A stretch of 64,000 bases of DNA, taken from positions 1 through 64,000 of the forward strand of contig JBAJFE010000013.1 of the NCBI GenBank assembly GCA_037903355.1, in the 5' to 3' direction. A model generated the notes under the pieces. The model worked only from the letters and a program-made list of their open reading frames with translations, was not told where the DNA came from and searched no databases. This DNA comes from Trichuris trichiura. Taxonomy: Eukaryota; Nematoda; Enoplea; Trichinellida; Trichuridae. Within the stretch, counting starts at the first letter, position 1. Each line of letters begins with the position of its first letter. Shown here in pieces: positions 47,068-57,962 of this stretch. The translations under genes were made by a program, and so were the position numbers.

Positions 47068-48249
47068 TTAATTTCTATAACGAAATGTTGACGGAGCGAG
47101 CATAACTGACTGGTTTGCCAAGCCAACATTTGGAGCGCCTGGCAAACTACGAAGTCGCTCGAAAACATAACGTCGACAACAGTCTAAATAGGCGGCTGAA
47201 TTACAGTTGTTGTAAACCTTAGTCAAAGGAGGGCACAAAGCATAGGAAGGGCCATAAGAGGAAATGAAAATGTTTTGTTCCGGGATACGGTCGGGTAGTT
47301 CACGATCAAGTAGAACTGCTGTCTCGTAAGCCCAACAACGAGCAACATTGCGGGCAGTATAACCTCCACCACCGACTACAAGCATTGGAATTCCTAAACT
47401 TTTTACAAAACGCACACATTCTCCGTGCCCTGGAATAGTCAAGTTGAAGTAACCCAAACGATCGTCGCCCAGAGAGTCTGCTCCGCATTGAAGCACAATG
47501 CATTCAGGCTGATAGCACCGCACCGTTTCGGCAACAACTGGCTTGAATATGCTATGATACATATCATCATTTATACCGGACTGCAAAGGTACATTGAGAG
47601 CGTAACCTAAGCCAATACCATCTCCTTTCTCGGATGGTATACCTGTTCCTGGAAAAAAGTTGTCGCCGAACATGTGAAAAGAAAGCGTCATCACTCGATC
47701 GGTTAGGTAGAATGCTTCTTGAACGCCGTCTCCATGATGGACGTCAATGTCAATGTACAAAACGCGGGAATGGCGCTTGAGAATTTCCAACGTTGCAATG
47801 ACAATGTCGTTAACGTAGCAGAAACCGGAAGCCATAGACTTTTTGGCATGATGCAAACCGCCGGACCAATTTATTGCAATGTCGCATTCACCTTTGTTTA
47901 GCACCGACGCTGCGGCAAGCGATGCGCCGGCGTACTTGGCGCAAAAGTCGAAAACTCCATCGAAAATTGGACAATCACCGTCGATGTTGAAACGTTCATA
48001 TTCTTTTTTTAACTCATTGCTGTCCCAGGTAGAAGTGCGTTTCAAAAAATGAATATATTCCGCCGAATGGAAGGAACACATCTGATCGACGCTTGCGTCC
48101 GCCGAAGCGTAGCAATCCATAGCTCGAAGCAGGTCGTAGTCATGCAACAATGCATGGGTCATTACAATTCTGCGCGGTTTCATCGGATGCATATCACCGT
48201 AATGGAAGGCTTCCATGCCTTCGCTGTAATGATACGAAATAGTAGGCAT
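47068..48249 (-). CDS. HDAC3: class I histone deacetylase, HDAC3 type, intronless
   Basis: One uninterrupted frame of 393 aa from ATG 48249. HDAC3 hallmarks: FHYGDMHPMKPRRI, MCSFHSAEYIHFLKR, DIAINWSGGLHHAKKSMASG (catalytic His-His), GFCYVNDIVI, VLYIDIDVHHGDGVQEAFYL (zinc Asp and His), FFPGTG, IVLQCGADSLGDDRLGYFNL (second zinc Asp) and VGGGGYTARNVARCWAYE (transition-state Tyr). All catalytic residues are present. The acidic C-terminal tail of vertebrate HDAC3 is absent; it stops soon after STFRYRN. Every well-modelled conserved gene of this size nearby has several introns, so this copy is probably a retrogene or has lost all introns. Role: lysine deacetylation in NCoR/SMRT-type repression. The PHF12-like gene nearby works in another deacetylase complex (Sin3), probably by coincidence. 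Confidence 0.96.
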   Translation of the reverse strand: MPTISYHYSEGMEAFHYGDMHPMKPRRIVMTHALLHDYDLLRAMDCYASADASVDQMCSFHSAEYIHFLKRTSTWDSNELKKEYERFNIDGDCPIFDGVFDFCAKYAGASLAAASVLNKGECDIAINWSGGLHHAKKSMASGFCYVNDIVIATLEILKRHSRVLYIDIDVHHGDGVQEAFYLTDRVMTLSFHMFGDNFFPGTGIPSEKGDGIGLGYALNVPLQSGINDDMYHSIFKPVVAETVRCYQPECIVLQCGADSLGDDRLGYFNLTIPGHGECVRFVKSLGIPMLVVGGGGYTARNVARCWAYETAVLLDRELPDRIPEQNIFISSYGPSYALCPPLTKVYNNCNSAAYLDCCRRYVFERLRSLPGAPNVGLANQSVMLAPSTFRYRN

Positions 48250-49964
48250 TATAGCGCAAAACGAGACAAATGACCAACTACCGAATTATGTGGCCCGCAG
48301 GTAATATGGTAAACGGCAACTGTTGCGTTAGGCAAAACAAATATGAACCAGCTTTGAGTGAGCGTTTCAAAACGAAAATTTTATGCAGACTACATCTAAA
48401 GTTAATGCGAAGTTCAACACTGCGCTACTGCTAAAAATTTCTTATGCCATTGTTTCTATCAACGGTTTTTGTTTTGTTTGTCATCGTGCAGTAGGCATGG
48501 AATATCTTTGCAGGAGTTGCCAATTTTTAAATAAGCAATACAACACCTTTAAAACTGCCAAAGTACCAGGATTTCAAGGGATTGAAAAACCAAGATCCTA
48601 ACTACAGTAATTGTAGACTGATTATCAAGTTAAATTAGAAAATTCCAGAGATTTATCATTGTTCATCGTCTCTTTTCCACCCTTCTAACTCGTGTATGCG
48701 TATTTCACTATAACGCACGGCCGTGATCGTACTAGTCAAGTTCGATAGATACAGGGCATTTCCGGCGCGTGAAAAGTTTCTCCCATTCCTCACAGTTAGT
48801 ATACGCCCTGCAAGGCTACACCAAAAACGAAAAACTATTATGCTTAGCATCCAAACGCTACTATGTAATCGTTTTATAATGCAAGCTACTGATCCTTAAG
48901 TGGGTGCTAGAAGGCCAAGGGCTACACTGGACCGAAGATCTTTCATTATTGTTGGTTCAGCGTCAGTCGGCGCCTTTCTCTACCTACTGGGTCCGATTCA
49001 TAGGAATGAAGCTAGAGTTTATAGTGAAATTCGCGTCAAAGTGAAACACTGTGTGCACGGGGTTCCGTCGATACAACATCAGGTCTTTTAATAGAGCTGT
49101 GCACTGATTCGATGTCAATAGAATGAGATTATAGATTGGCCATTGTCCACAACATTAAGCTAATATCCGGCTGACCTGCGAGCTGCAGCGTGAGCCTAAT
49201 CCAGTACGGCGTGGGCCGTACGATAAGCCGACCGTTGACATGCGCTCCTGCAGTGCACTTTTGCAGCTTTTGAACGTGCCGATTCTGCACAGAATGCATG
49301 GAGTATGCAACGCATACTAACCTCGCGGAAGAGCGCCACTGATCCGCTTATGTTCGCGTTCAGTGAACGCGCAAACAACAGCGAATCAGTAGTCCGGCAT
49401 GGTTGACGCCGATTTATGGCAACCGAAAATGGACACGTCAAAAGGCTGCAAAATCAATCGTTTAATCTTTAATTCGGTTGCGCTTTAAGTATGCTTACTT
49501 GAGCATCCATAATTACAGTACACCAATTGTAGATTTGTTCTTTAGGCGATTAAAGATTACGTTTATTTAAATAAGTTTGTCGGTTGACAGCATGTACTAT
49601 TGCTGAGAGCGATTTTGTGGAATTGAGCTTGCCTTTTGTAGCTCCGTTACGCTGCTGTTGGAGCTAACTTATCGTTAGTCATCCTACGCATAGTTAATGT
49701 TCAGCCACGGGAAATTTGCACTCGCTCGGTGGGCTTGATGCGCGGATACGTTCTACTAAGCAGTATGAACGAAAATAAAGGCGTGTTGATTCGTTTTTTG
49801 CGCTTAAACGTTTTTGATGAGTGTTTTTTGAAGAAAGTTCAGCTTGGTACTACGACGTGTCGCTTAACGTTTTCGGTTCAGCTGTCGAACGTTCTCTTTT
49901 GCGCACTTTCTTTAGTTTAGTCGTTTCGGTAGTTGTATTTGTTGCTTTCAGATTCGTTTTCAAA
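48250..49964. other. intergenic between HDAC3 and La (divergent)
   Basis: 1.7 kb. A minus-strand ATG frame of 64 codons (48850-48656, MLSIIVFRFWCSLAGRILTV) might be a tiny membrane or secreted protein, but nothing supports it beyond its length and hydrophobic start. The rest shows only short frames. Promoters of both flanking genes should be here. Confidence 0.4.
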
Positions 49965-52900
49965 ATGGAAGTTGGTGCCGAGAACGCTGAAGCTGACGCT
50001 GTTGTCGATCAGCCTGCGGAAAGTTGTGAAAAAGAGGAAGATGCTCCGCAAGAAAACGCCTCCCCTCCCGCGGAAAGTTGTGAAAAAGAGGAAGATGCTC
50101 CGCAGGAAAACGCCTCCACTCCCGCGGAAAGTTGTGAAAAAGAGGAAGATGCTCCGCAGGAAAACGCCTCCACTCCCGCGGAAAGTTGTGAAAAGGAAGA
50201 GAATGCTCAAAAAGAAGTCCCGGAAGCAGACAAAACTTCGATTCTTCATGAGAAAATACTGAAGCAAGTCGAGGCAAGTTCATTCTCTTTTCGGGATTAA
50301 TGCCCTATTATGTACAGACGTTGAAATGCAATTTTTATAAGTTTTCAATAGGCTCACAGTTCCAACTTTCTGCGTTTACATCTGTTGTTGCAGTACTACT
50401 TCAGCGATATCAATTTTGTTCGAGACAAATTCTTGATTGCGGAACTAGCAAAGAATGACGATTGTAAGCTTTGCTCAGTGTGATTGTTGTTGCGCAAGCT
50501 TTCCTTTTAGGGCTCAAACTTGACACTCTGATGACTTTCGGTAGAGTGAAAGCTCTATCCAACGAATGCAAGGAAACTGTAGTCAATGCTTTGAAGAGTC
50601 GCGAAAGCCAAGTTATTGAAGTAAGTACAAAAGATATCTCCAGCTGTATACAGCACTTCGCAGTATAACTTCATTAAGTTTAATGAGGAGATGATGAAGA
50701 TCCGACGACTGCCAAGCTTGCGACAAGTAAGCAATACGCCAGAGTTTTGGCTGTCAGTAGCTGCTCGAAGTGCCGTCGTGGTAAGCAACGGGTTCACGTG
50801 TTGCTCCCAATGGTAGCAGTATTATTTTTCTAGAGCGGTTTTCCAAAGGAAGCGACGTTAGACGAAGTGATAGAATTTTGCAGGAAATACGGTAACGTGG
50901 ACTCCGTTTCTTTTCGGAAAACCAAGAACAACGAATTTTGGGTTAGCGCTTTGTTCGTTGGTTCCAAAGCTGTTACAATGGCAGTTTTTTTTGTTAAGGG
51001 TTCCACCTTTGTCGCGTTCGCAAACAGGGAAGAACTTGAAAAATTTCTGGCCATTCCAAGCCTAAATTACAACGGTGCACCATTGGAAGCGATTTCCGAG
51101 TATGACAAAGCTGCAGGAAAGTTAGCATGCCATGTTTGCGATTATTTTGCAGAGAGAACTTCAAGGCGGAGCGTGCTAAAAGCAAGAAAAGAGAACTGCC
51201 AAAGAAGGACAAAGGACCGGGAAAACGTCGAAAGAGGGTATGGCCAACTTTTCTCGTAAATAGATGCAACTATTCATTATCGTACCTATTATAATTCGTA
51301 AAATACTCCAACGCAAACATACATTTTTAGCTGCAAAAGGTTTCGTTTGTTTTTCCGAGACATTCGACCTTTTATTATTGAGGTTATTCTTGCGGCTTGA
51401 AAAATTATTAGTTTTCTTTAGAAAGCATTCGCAGTTCATAACGCGTCTGCTGTTTCAATGTATGATGCGATGGGTTCAGTGCTGCTTAAACAAACGATAC
51501 TATGATCGATAGCCGATGAGTTGTTTACGTGCGTCGAACGTAAACACGAAACTACAGACTGCCGTAGAACCTAATGTTTGTTGTACTGTAGCGCATTGCA
51601 ATTAGGACAACGTTAAACATCCGCACGTTTGTCGCTAACATATTTTGAGACGGATAGTTTTATAGCACCGCCGTTTTGTCAACAAAAAAGTTCGAATCAT
51701 ACGGTTAAGCTTAAGGCTTAGCTGAGAATTACAAGTTCCCCATTGTGCTAAGTGATTTAAGTTTGCCTCACGATTTTGCTTGACCTTGTTTTAGCTCAAT
51801 AGGAAAGCCCAGTTACATGAGGGAAAGTCGTTGTGTGAGGATGTCAAAGCACTTGCGCCAGATACGGCACGCTAAGCCGTTTTTGGTTTTTTAAATTGCG
51901 GTGTACTGTATGTAATAATGAAATCAAGTTCCGTTAACTGAAATAGCTGCAAGCAGCCTAAAGAAAAGCATTTGGTGATTTCATGTTTATGCGTAGAGCG
52001 TCTACGATGACCAAGGACTCGTCCTTAGGCGTAGGCAAAACCTTTTAGTGCGTACGATTATCTGAACACACAGAACTTGATCTCAGTTCAACCTACAGTA
52101 CACATAGGGAAAAACTAGGGTTTTTTTAAAATCAAAAACTCAGTTTAACTTTGTTAACGCGAGTCGCATAAAAGCAGATTGTTTACTGGACACAGCGATA
52201 GAGCTAAAGTTTAATTTTGCGCCAAAGAAAACTTTCTGCACTTTTTTATTGTCTGACTGCTTTAAGCGACGTAGCTTTGCGGATTTGTTGCTTTCCAAAC
52301 GTCTTAAAGTAAGCTCTGTCAGTTCAATTTCGCTAATAGAGACGTTACGGATTCGTTTGTTTATTTTACCGATTTTAGGGTCAATTACTGCATTATTTTA
52401 AACACTTAAATTACATTTAAAATAACCACGTAATATCCTAATTTTTTCGTCCCTTTAGTATTAGTAACTTGTACGATAATCTTTTTCAAACCATGCTTAT
52501 CTTATTACTTTGATTTGTACACTTTAGGCATTTAACGTTTCTGTAGCTTTTTTTTACATTCGTTTATTGTTGAGGAGCACAAATCTCTTTGCGCAATGTG
52601 TAAAGCGTCCTTTTTAAGGAGGTGATACGCCGAAAGGGTGTTGTACTACACATAAACGATATACCTCATCACACATCCGTAAAGCAAATACATTCGTTGT
52701 GCTCTCCATTTGGCACAGTTGAATGGGTCGACCATCGACGCGACAGTCCTACGGTGAGTGAACACATTTCAATAGACAAAACGATAGAATATTGTTGCAC
52801 CAATTAAAGGCGACGGTCAGATTTGCGGGAGAAGAAAATACAGCCGCTGAAGTCATTAAGAAAATAAAAGAAAGTCCGGAAGGTCAGCTGAATGTATTGC

Positions 52901-53314
52901 ACACCCAATTGACCATCAGAACTTTGACCGACGAAGAGGAGGATGAATACTGGCAAAAACTGGCCGCAATAGTACCGGTTAAAGGTAGGAAGATAATTTA
53001 TGCTATGCATTATTTGTGAACGCGCCGCGACCACTAATAGCCACAATCGCGTTTGTAGAGAAAAGTGAACAGTTGAAAAGCCGAATGTAGAAATTTCTTG
53101 CTTTGTTATTTCTTATTGACTACTTGAAATTATTTGTTATATTGGCAATAAGTAGAGAATAGACGGTAAAAATGTTGCAGCCGACAATGACAACGTAGAA
53201 GCCGCCGCCGCCACGAGTGAAGAAGACAACAAGACGGCGGAAAATAGCTCCGAAAAAAACGAAAATGAACTATACGCCGATCACGAAGAAAAGAAAGAAT
53301 CAGTAGAAGAATAA
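49965..53314 (+). CDS. SSB: La autoantigen homologue (La motif, RRM1, RRM2)
   Basis: Exons: 49965-50273, 50394-50463, 50511-50620, 50679-50780, 50834-50941, 50999-51120, 51153-51237, 52619-52753, 52810-52984 and 53163-53314 (TAA). The N-terminus MEVGAENAEADAV leads into four copies of an 18-residue Glu-rich repeat, which vertebrate La lacks. The La motif is EKILKQVE-YYFSDINFVRDK, LKLDTLMTFGRVKALS. RRM1 starts SGFPKEATLDEVIEFCRKYG. RRM2 is KGVVLHINDIPHHTSVKQIH, FGTVEWVDHRR, ATVRFAGEEN. The tail is acidic with Lys, ending KKESVEE. Intron 1 is a GC-AG intron (GAG|GCAAGT). La binds UUU-OH ends of RNA polymerase III transcripts in the nucleus. Intron 51238-52618 is 1.4 kb. Confidence 0.95.
49995..50215 (+). 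repeat. 54 bp coding minisatellite in La
   Basis: Four tandem copies of a 54 bp unit encoding PAESCEKEEDAPQENAST-like repeats. Copies 1-3 are nearly identical in DNA; copy 4 diverges (EKEENAQKEVPEA). The unit is a multiple of three, so copy number can change without frameshift. Confidence 0.93.
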
Positions 53315-54766
53315 TATTTATTATCATTATCGCCGTACAGCCCTATGTTACCGTTAATGGCTGTCGTCGTACAATCGTTGAGCTCTGGAATGAATTATAA
53401 ATGTTTAGTTCTTTTTTTTTCAATTGTATAGTTGAATTATTTTCCCATCCTTCCATTTATCATTCCATATTGCAAGTTACACCTTAGCAATATCCTACAC
53501 GTAATCTAAAATGGTCTATAAGCAAACTGGGCGATCAATAGTTTTTCCTTTCCTTTATTGATTCATCGTAGAACCAAAGAGTCGGTTGCTTGGAAGCCCT
53601 ACTGTACATACATACATGTTGGATAAAATGGCAGGATGGGATGAGCAAGAAAAGGTTACAATATACATTGCTTTTTGCGAAGTGAAAAACAGTATTGATT
53701 ACGCTTACGGAAATAAACACGTTTTTCTTAGCATTACGTTCTCAATTAACTTTGCCGCTTATAGAAAAGCGGATTTCTAAAACTATGCACAGCTCACAAT
53801 GACAGAGAGCTATTTTAAAAGTGTTTCTGCTATAGACATGCATTCCCCGCGCTCACTGGGCGATATGAGCGCTATTTAATGGACAATAGATTTAATGCTT
53901 CTAAGCTCAGTTATGCTAACTGTATTCTTCAACATACACACATGATTTCGTTTAACATCATAATTGACAGAAAAATAAACAATAGCGTGAGCTCGCGCGG
54001 GCCTCTCAGATGCATTTATTGGGCCCAATTTAAATCGGCTGTCCATAAGATGGTCTTCAAAATGAAAGTTCCTTTATAAATTAATTCTTTGAGTCGCAGA
54101 ATATAAACAGACAGAAAAGTGAAGTCGTTAAGCGGCAAAAAGTCATTAACATTCATCTTATTGTCCATAGTCAGTTGTACACATTTAATACCATATCTGA
54201 ACTACTTCTTAAAAAGTATTTCTCAGACATGTGGCGTGATTGGCAAAGAGGTGCATGTATACCAAGTATATTGAGTGCACTCTAAACGAGAAGAATAACA
54301 AACTCATCGCGACATTGCCAGACAACACGACTGGCGGCATAATGTTAAGTGAATTTAATTGCAAGTACTTACGTGAAGACGTCTGCCTCAGACACGAGTA
54401 TGACGTACATGTCTACGTAATAAACTACAGTGACGTCATAACTACTCAAAATTAGTACGGTAAAGTATGACGTGTTGAACTAAATGTTCACTCATCAGAA
54501 GAGAAAACGTTAGTGTTTCTACGATAACGAACTTGCTTTTTGAATTTCGCGATGAATAGAGGAAATTTTAAACGCTGAGAGAACTCTACCTTATTTGGAA
54601 GTGCTAACAAAGACTAATTTTTTAAATCAATACGCACTGTGGCTGCTACTACTATTTAGTCATACTGTCTTAGGCCAGCTGTAATCGACAGAAATCGGAA
54701 AACTTTCAAAATACACTAATTGCAAACGCTCGGATTGAATAATTGACAAACTTGTTTAAACAGAGA
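53315..54766. other. intergenic downstream of La
   Basis: 1.45 kb. Short plus frames (53586-53780, 53879-54079, 54240-54455) have no recognisable domain or splice context. AT-rich. Confidence 0.45.
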
Positions 54767-54964
54767 TTACGCTGAATCAATTGGAACCAACAATGGCTTA
54801 CCCTGTTTGGCCATTTTTAAACGAGCAAACAGATAGTACGTTTGTTCGCCTATTCGAATGTCGCCGTTTTCCTGAAGAACACCGGTGAACTTCCACCTCG
54901 AAAACGTCTCGGTGGAAAAGTTGAAAATCAATATGCAAAAAACCTTCGTTACGAATGAATTCAT
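54767..54964 (-). CDS. small putative secreted protein, unrecognised
   Basis: ATG 54964 opens a 65-codon frame with a hydrophobic N-terminus (MNSFVTKVFCILIFNFSTET) suited to a signal peptide, then RWKFTGVLQENGDIRIGEQT and YYLFARLKMAKQG. A GTAAGC just after KMAKQ could be a splice donor, in which case the real C-terminus lies in another exon; otherwise it stops at 54767. No family is recognised. The polar, globular composition makes chance less likely. Confidence 0.35.
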   Translation of the reverse strand: MNSFVTKVFCILIFNFSTETFSRWKFTGVLQENGDIRIGEQTYYLFARLKMAKQGKPLLVPIDSA

Positions 54965-55462
54965 CCCTTCGGGCCAACGCTTTCGCTCAAGTTCACCTTA
55001 CTATAGCTCAAAGTTGCTGCCATAAATGGGAAAATTCTAGACGCGTTCAGTACGCAAAATTGGCGACGCTAAACGAGAATAAAGGCGCGAAATCGCCCCA
55101 CTGAGTACACCGCGTCCAACTTGGAATTTTGTAATGTGTCACGTGAGTGGCGTGCATTTTCTAGACGAAGTGACCATCTTTTGGCTTTCAAACAGAATAT
55201 TCAAAGTGAAACTACTGTTCACGCATTGTTGCCATCGAGAAAAGAGGCGAAATGAATGATGACGTAAGCAAATCGTAGGCGACGAGTAAAACTTGATCAT
55301 TAACGGACCGACGGAACGTGAAGGCGGCCGTAATTGAACTTTTTACCTTTTTCCGCCGAACCAATTTGTCAATCGACCTCCTGTTAAAAAATGCTAATTC
55401 TATTCGTTGGACAGATCTCGTAACATCTTTTGGAAGAGAGCCGAATACAATTCGGCGGATCG
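54965..55462. other. region of overlapping open frames, no gene called
   Basis: Long open frames exist on both strands (minus 55589-55212, plus 55318-55581), which usually signals composition rather than coding. No domain was recognised in either. Confidence 0.35.
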
Positions 55463-55648
55463 TCAATCGGGAGGACGGTCGTAAGCTGAACCGAAAGTAC
55501 CCACTGAGAACTTTATGCGTACATAAAAAGCTAAACCGAAGCACCAAAGCACTAAAACCAATATTGAACCAGTTGAGATAGTTCTGCAAGGAATATAATA
55601 TCCAATCACCGGCAGTTGGCTTGTTAGTCGAATCGATGCGTCGTCCAT
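55463..55648 (-). CDS. small single-pass membrane protein candidate
   Basis: ATG 55648 starts a 61-codon frame: MDDASIRLTSQLPVIGYYIP, then one strong hydrophobic segment (SILVLVLWCFGLAFYV) followed by RIK and a polar tail ending SAYDRPPD. The topology looks like a tail-inserted or type I small protein. It is divergent from the globin start at 55848. A second short frame just upstream (ATG near 55802, MAYDDGVLIQLETVESIRVW) could be an exon of the same gene, but I could not join them in phase. Family unknown. Confidence 0.35.
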   Translation of the reverse strand: MDDASIRLTSQLPVIGYYIPCRTISTGSILVLVLWCFGLAFYVRIKFSVGTFGSAYDRPPD

Positions 55649-55847
55649 AGGACCGCCCGAACCCAAGCGGCGACGTCAGCTAGGCGCGGCGCTCTTTGGC
55701 TCATTTGGCCAACATTGTCCCAAACAAATACTAACGATTGCCAAACTCGAATGGACTCAACCGTCTCTAGTTGGATCAACACGCCATCATCATACGCCAT
55801 TTGCTTCAAAAAGCCAATACGTAACCGGCTATCTTTCACTGCTAAGT

Positions 55848-56604
55848 ATGGGTATGTCGCTCAGTTGCTACTCGTCGAATCATAGTCGTCCTCCACCGGA
55901 TATTCTGTACAGTAAATTGGAGATGGGCAAACGGAACCGCTTTTCCCTAAAGGATAACACGCGGTTCAATCCGTCCGCCGGCGAACTTAAACTGCTTCGA
56001 TGGATTTGGCGACAGGTCAAACAGATCAACCAAGGCCTCGTTACAGCCCGTCTTTTCGAGATCATATTCACTGCATGTCCCGAAGTTAAGCACTTCTTCG
56101 GTCTTGCAAACGTTGTCAACGAGAAAGCTCTACTGGACGAACGTATGCGGATGCATATGCTAATCATGCAGGTAGGCGACGATTGGTCAATTAATCGTTC
56201 AGCGGAACGACCACCAACAAGTGTATTGTTATTAATATTCAAATTGGCTGTCAATCCAAAAGTGAATAACGAATGTTACCAGCCTTTTTTTGCAGGATAC
56301 TGTAGAGCTGATTATAAATTCACTTGGCGGCGATAATGAGCAACTCGGCAGCATGCTGGTCGCATTTGGTTGTCAGCACAGCTTTTACACTCGACGAAGT
56401 TTCGAGCCAAAATATTGGGACATATTTGGCGACGCTTTTCTTCGACTAATGGACGACCTGCCGTTGAAGGCCTTTAAACGATATCGCGCCAAAACAATAT
56501 GGTTTCGCTTCATCCACTTTTTGATTAGCCACATGCAATTAGGCTACGCCACTACAAGGCGTAAACGGATATGTCGAAGGAACGTGAAGGATAGCAAACG
56601 ATAA
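55848..56604 (+). CDS. nematode-type globin with N-terminal lipidation signal
   Basis: Two exons, 55848-56171 and 56296-56604 (TAA), about 210 aa. It starts MGMSLSCYSSNHS: Gly2 and nearby Cys suggest myristoylation and palmitoylation, as in several nematode globins, so it is probably membrane-bound. The globin core has LKLLRWIWRQVKQIN (A helix, W), VTARLFEIIFTACPEVKHFF (B-C helices with the conserved C-helix Pro), then LGSMLVAFGCQHSFYTRRSF with the likely proximal His, and EPKYWDIFGDAFL (FEPKYW is typical of neuroglobin-like nematode globins). The H helix is FRFIHFLISHM. The distal residue was not assigned. Role: heme-based redox, O2 or NO sensing (inferred). A basic tail RRKRICRRNVK follows. 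Confidence 0.88.
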
Positions 56605-57962
56605 GGAAGAACGCTTTTGCCGAAATGCCATTTTTACCCGATTACGTTGTTTATGCGATTGCTGTTTAACTAAAAGGTTGAAACAGACTGAGCTCTAATG
56701 AGGAAAGACCTACGGATAACGCGTTTTAAAGAAAAAGCGATATAGCAAAAACAATAGAAGAAAACGGGGTAACATTAGCCTCACTGTTCGTTCGGTTGAT
56801 CGATCAATTCCCCACAGTTAACAGAAACAAAGTTTTTTTGGTGAATCACCCATCGAGTTACTCTTTATGGCAAGTTTTAGTTCTTAGAGAGAAGAATCCA
56901 AATTTTGAATCAATACATTCTTTTTAGGCTACTGCTACGACGAAAGTTAATCGCCGAGACACAGAGGATACAAACTGAAAAGGTAAACAATGGATCAACA
57001 GATGAACTGCGAAAAGATAGGCGGAAATATATTACCAAAACTGACAAAACTTTCAAAAGACGAAATTTACAATATTAGCTCGTTAATAGACGCCGTATCA
57101 GCTAATGGATGCTTTAAAAGGCCGATACACGCTTGAAAATTTGAATACAGGATAAGAATTACCAATGATTGACTAGACAAAATTGATACGATGCTAAGAG
57201 TGTAATACAAGTCTAAATGAAGGCAGATACGTGTTTCATTCACTTCCGCTCAAAAATGCTCAACTTTGCCCCGGAGTCCGAAACAGTAAGTTGAAATGAA
57301 ATGGTTAAGATGACACAAACAAAGTAACAATAAAAATAGCCAATGAGGAGTCTGCGCCATTCAAAGGGCGCATGCAGCAAATTTGCATACTACTAACAAC
57401 TAACATTCATAACTACGTTCAGTGAAAGCTTGCAACAAACTAGTGCGAACAGCTTCAAAAAAAGAAAGTAATCAGCGACAGCGTGAATAACTGCTCTTCT
57501 ACACAGTCATGTTTACGCTCTGACGGTTCATTATTCAAATGAACTCAGAATGGCCAAAAAATCGATTTTCATTCGACAACAAAATTTAAATTCGATATGC
57601 AAATTATTAAAAGGCCATATGAGTTCGAGTAAAAAGGAATATGAAAAATTCGTTAGCGACGACCCCTGCTAAAGGTAAGAGCGCGAAGGTTGACTTGTAA
57701 GACGTCTGAATTTGATAGGAAAATATTTTCCTTACAAAAAGCGTCAACAGCCTTAGCGCACTTTGAAAAATTTATGAATGAAATTAAAACCGTTTTTAGC
57801 TGGCTTGACAACGGTCGTAACAACGACAAACAGATTAAAATTCAGTGGTTTATTTCTTTTTTTTTCAAAAAAGAAACTGTTCTATCGCATCTACGTGCTG
57901 GGCCTGAAATGGAATTGATTGGACGTATGCATTCATGCAAATGTTTGAAATAAAGAAATACG
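56605..57962. other. intergenic between globin and eIF3g stops (convergent)
   Basis: 1.36 kb. One plus frame (57690-57953) opens without context. No gene, RNA or repeat is supported. Confidence 0.5.

Noticed and set aside
48900..49091. Plus frame with a hydrophobic segment (FIIVGSASVGAFLYLLG)
   Set aside because: It begins at GTG directly after a stop, with no ATG or convincing acceptor; likely chance.
49917..50283. Two minus-strand and one shifted plus open frames over the La repeat
   Set aside because: They are shadows of the 54 bp in-frame repeat; only the frame leading into the La motif is coding.
55212..55589. 125-codon minus frame and overlapping 87-codon plus frame
   Set aside because: Both strands open together, no domain, and no consistent splice or start context.
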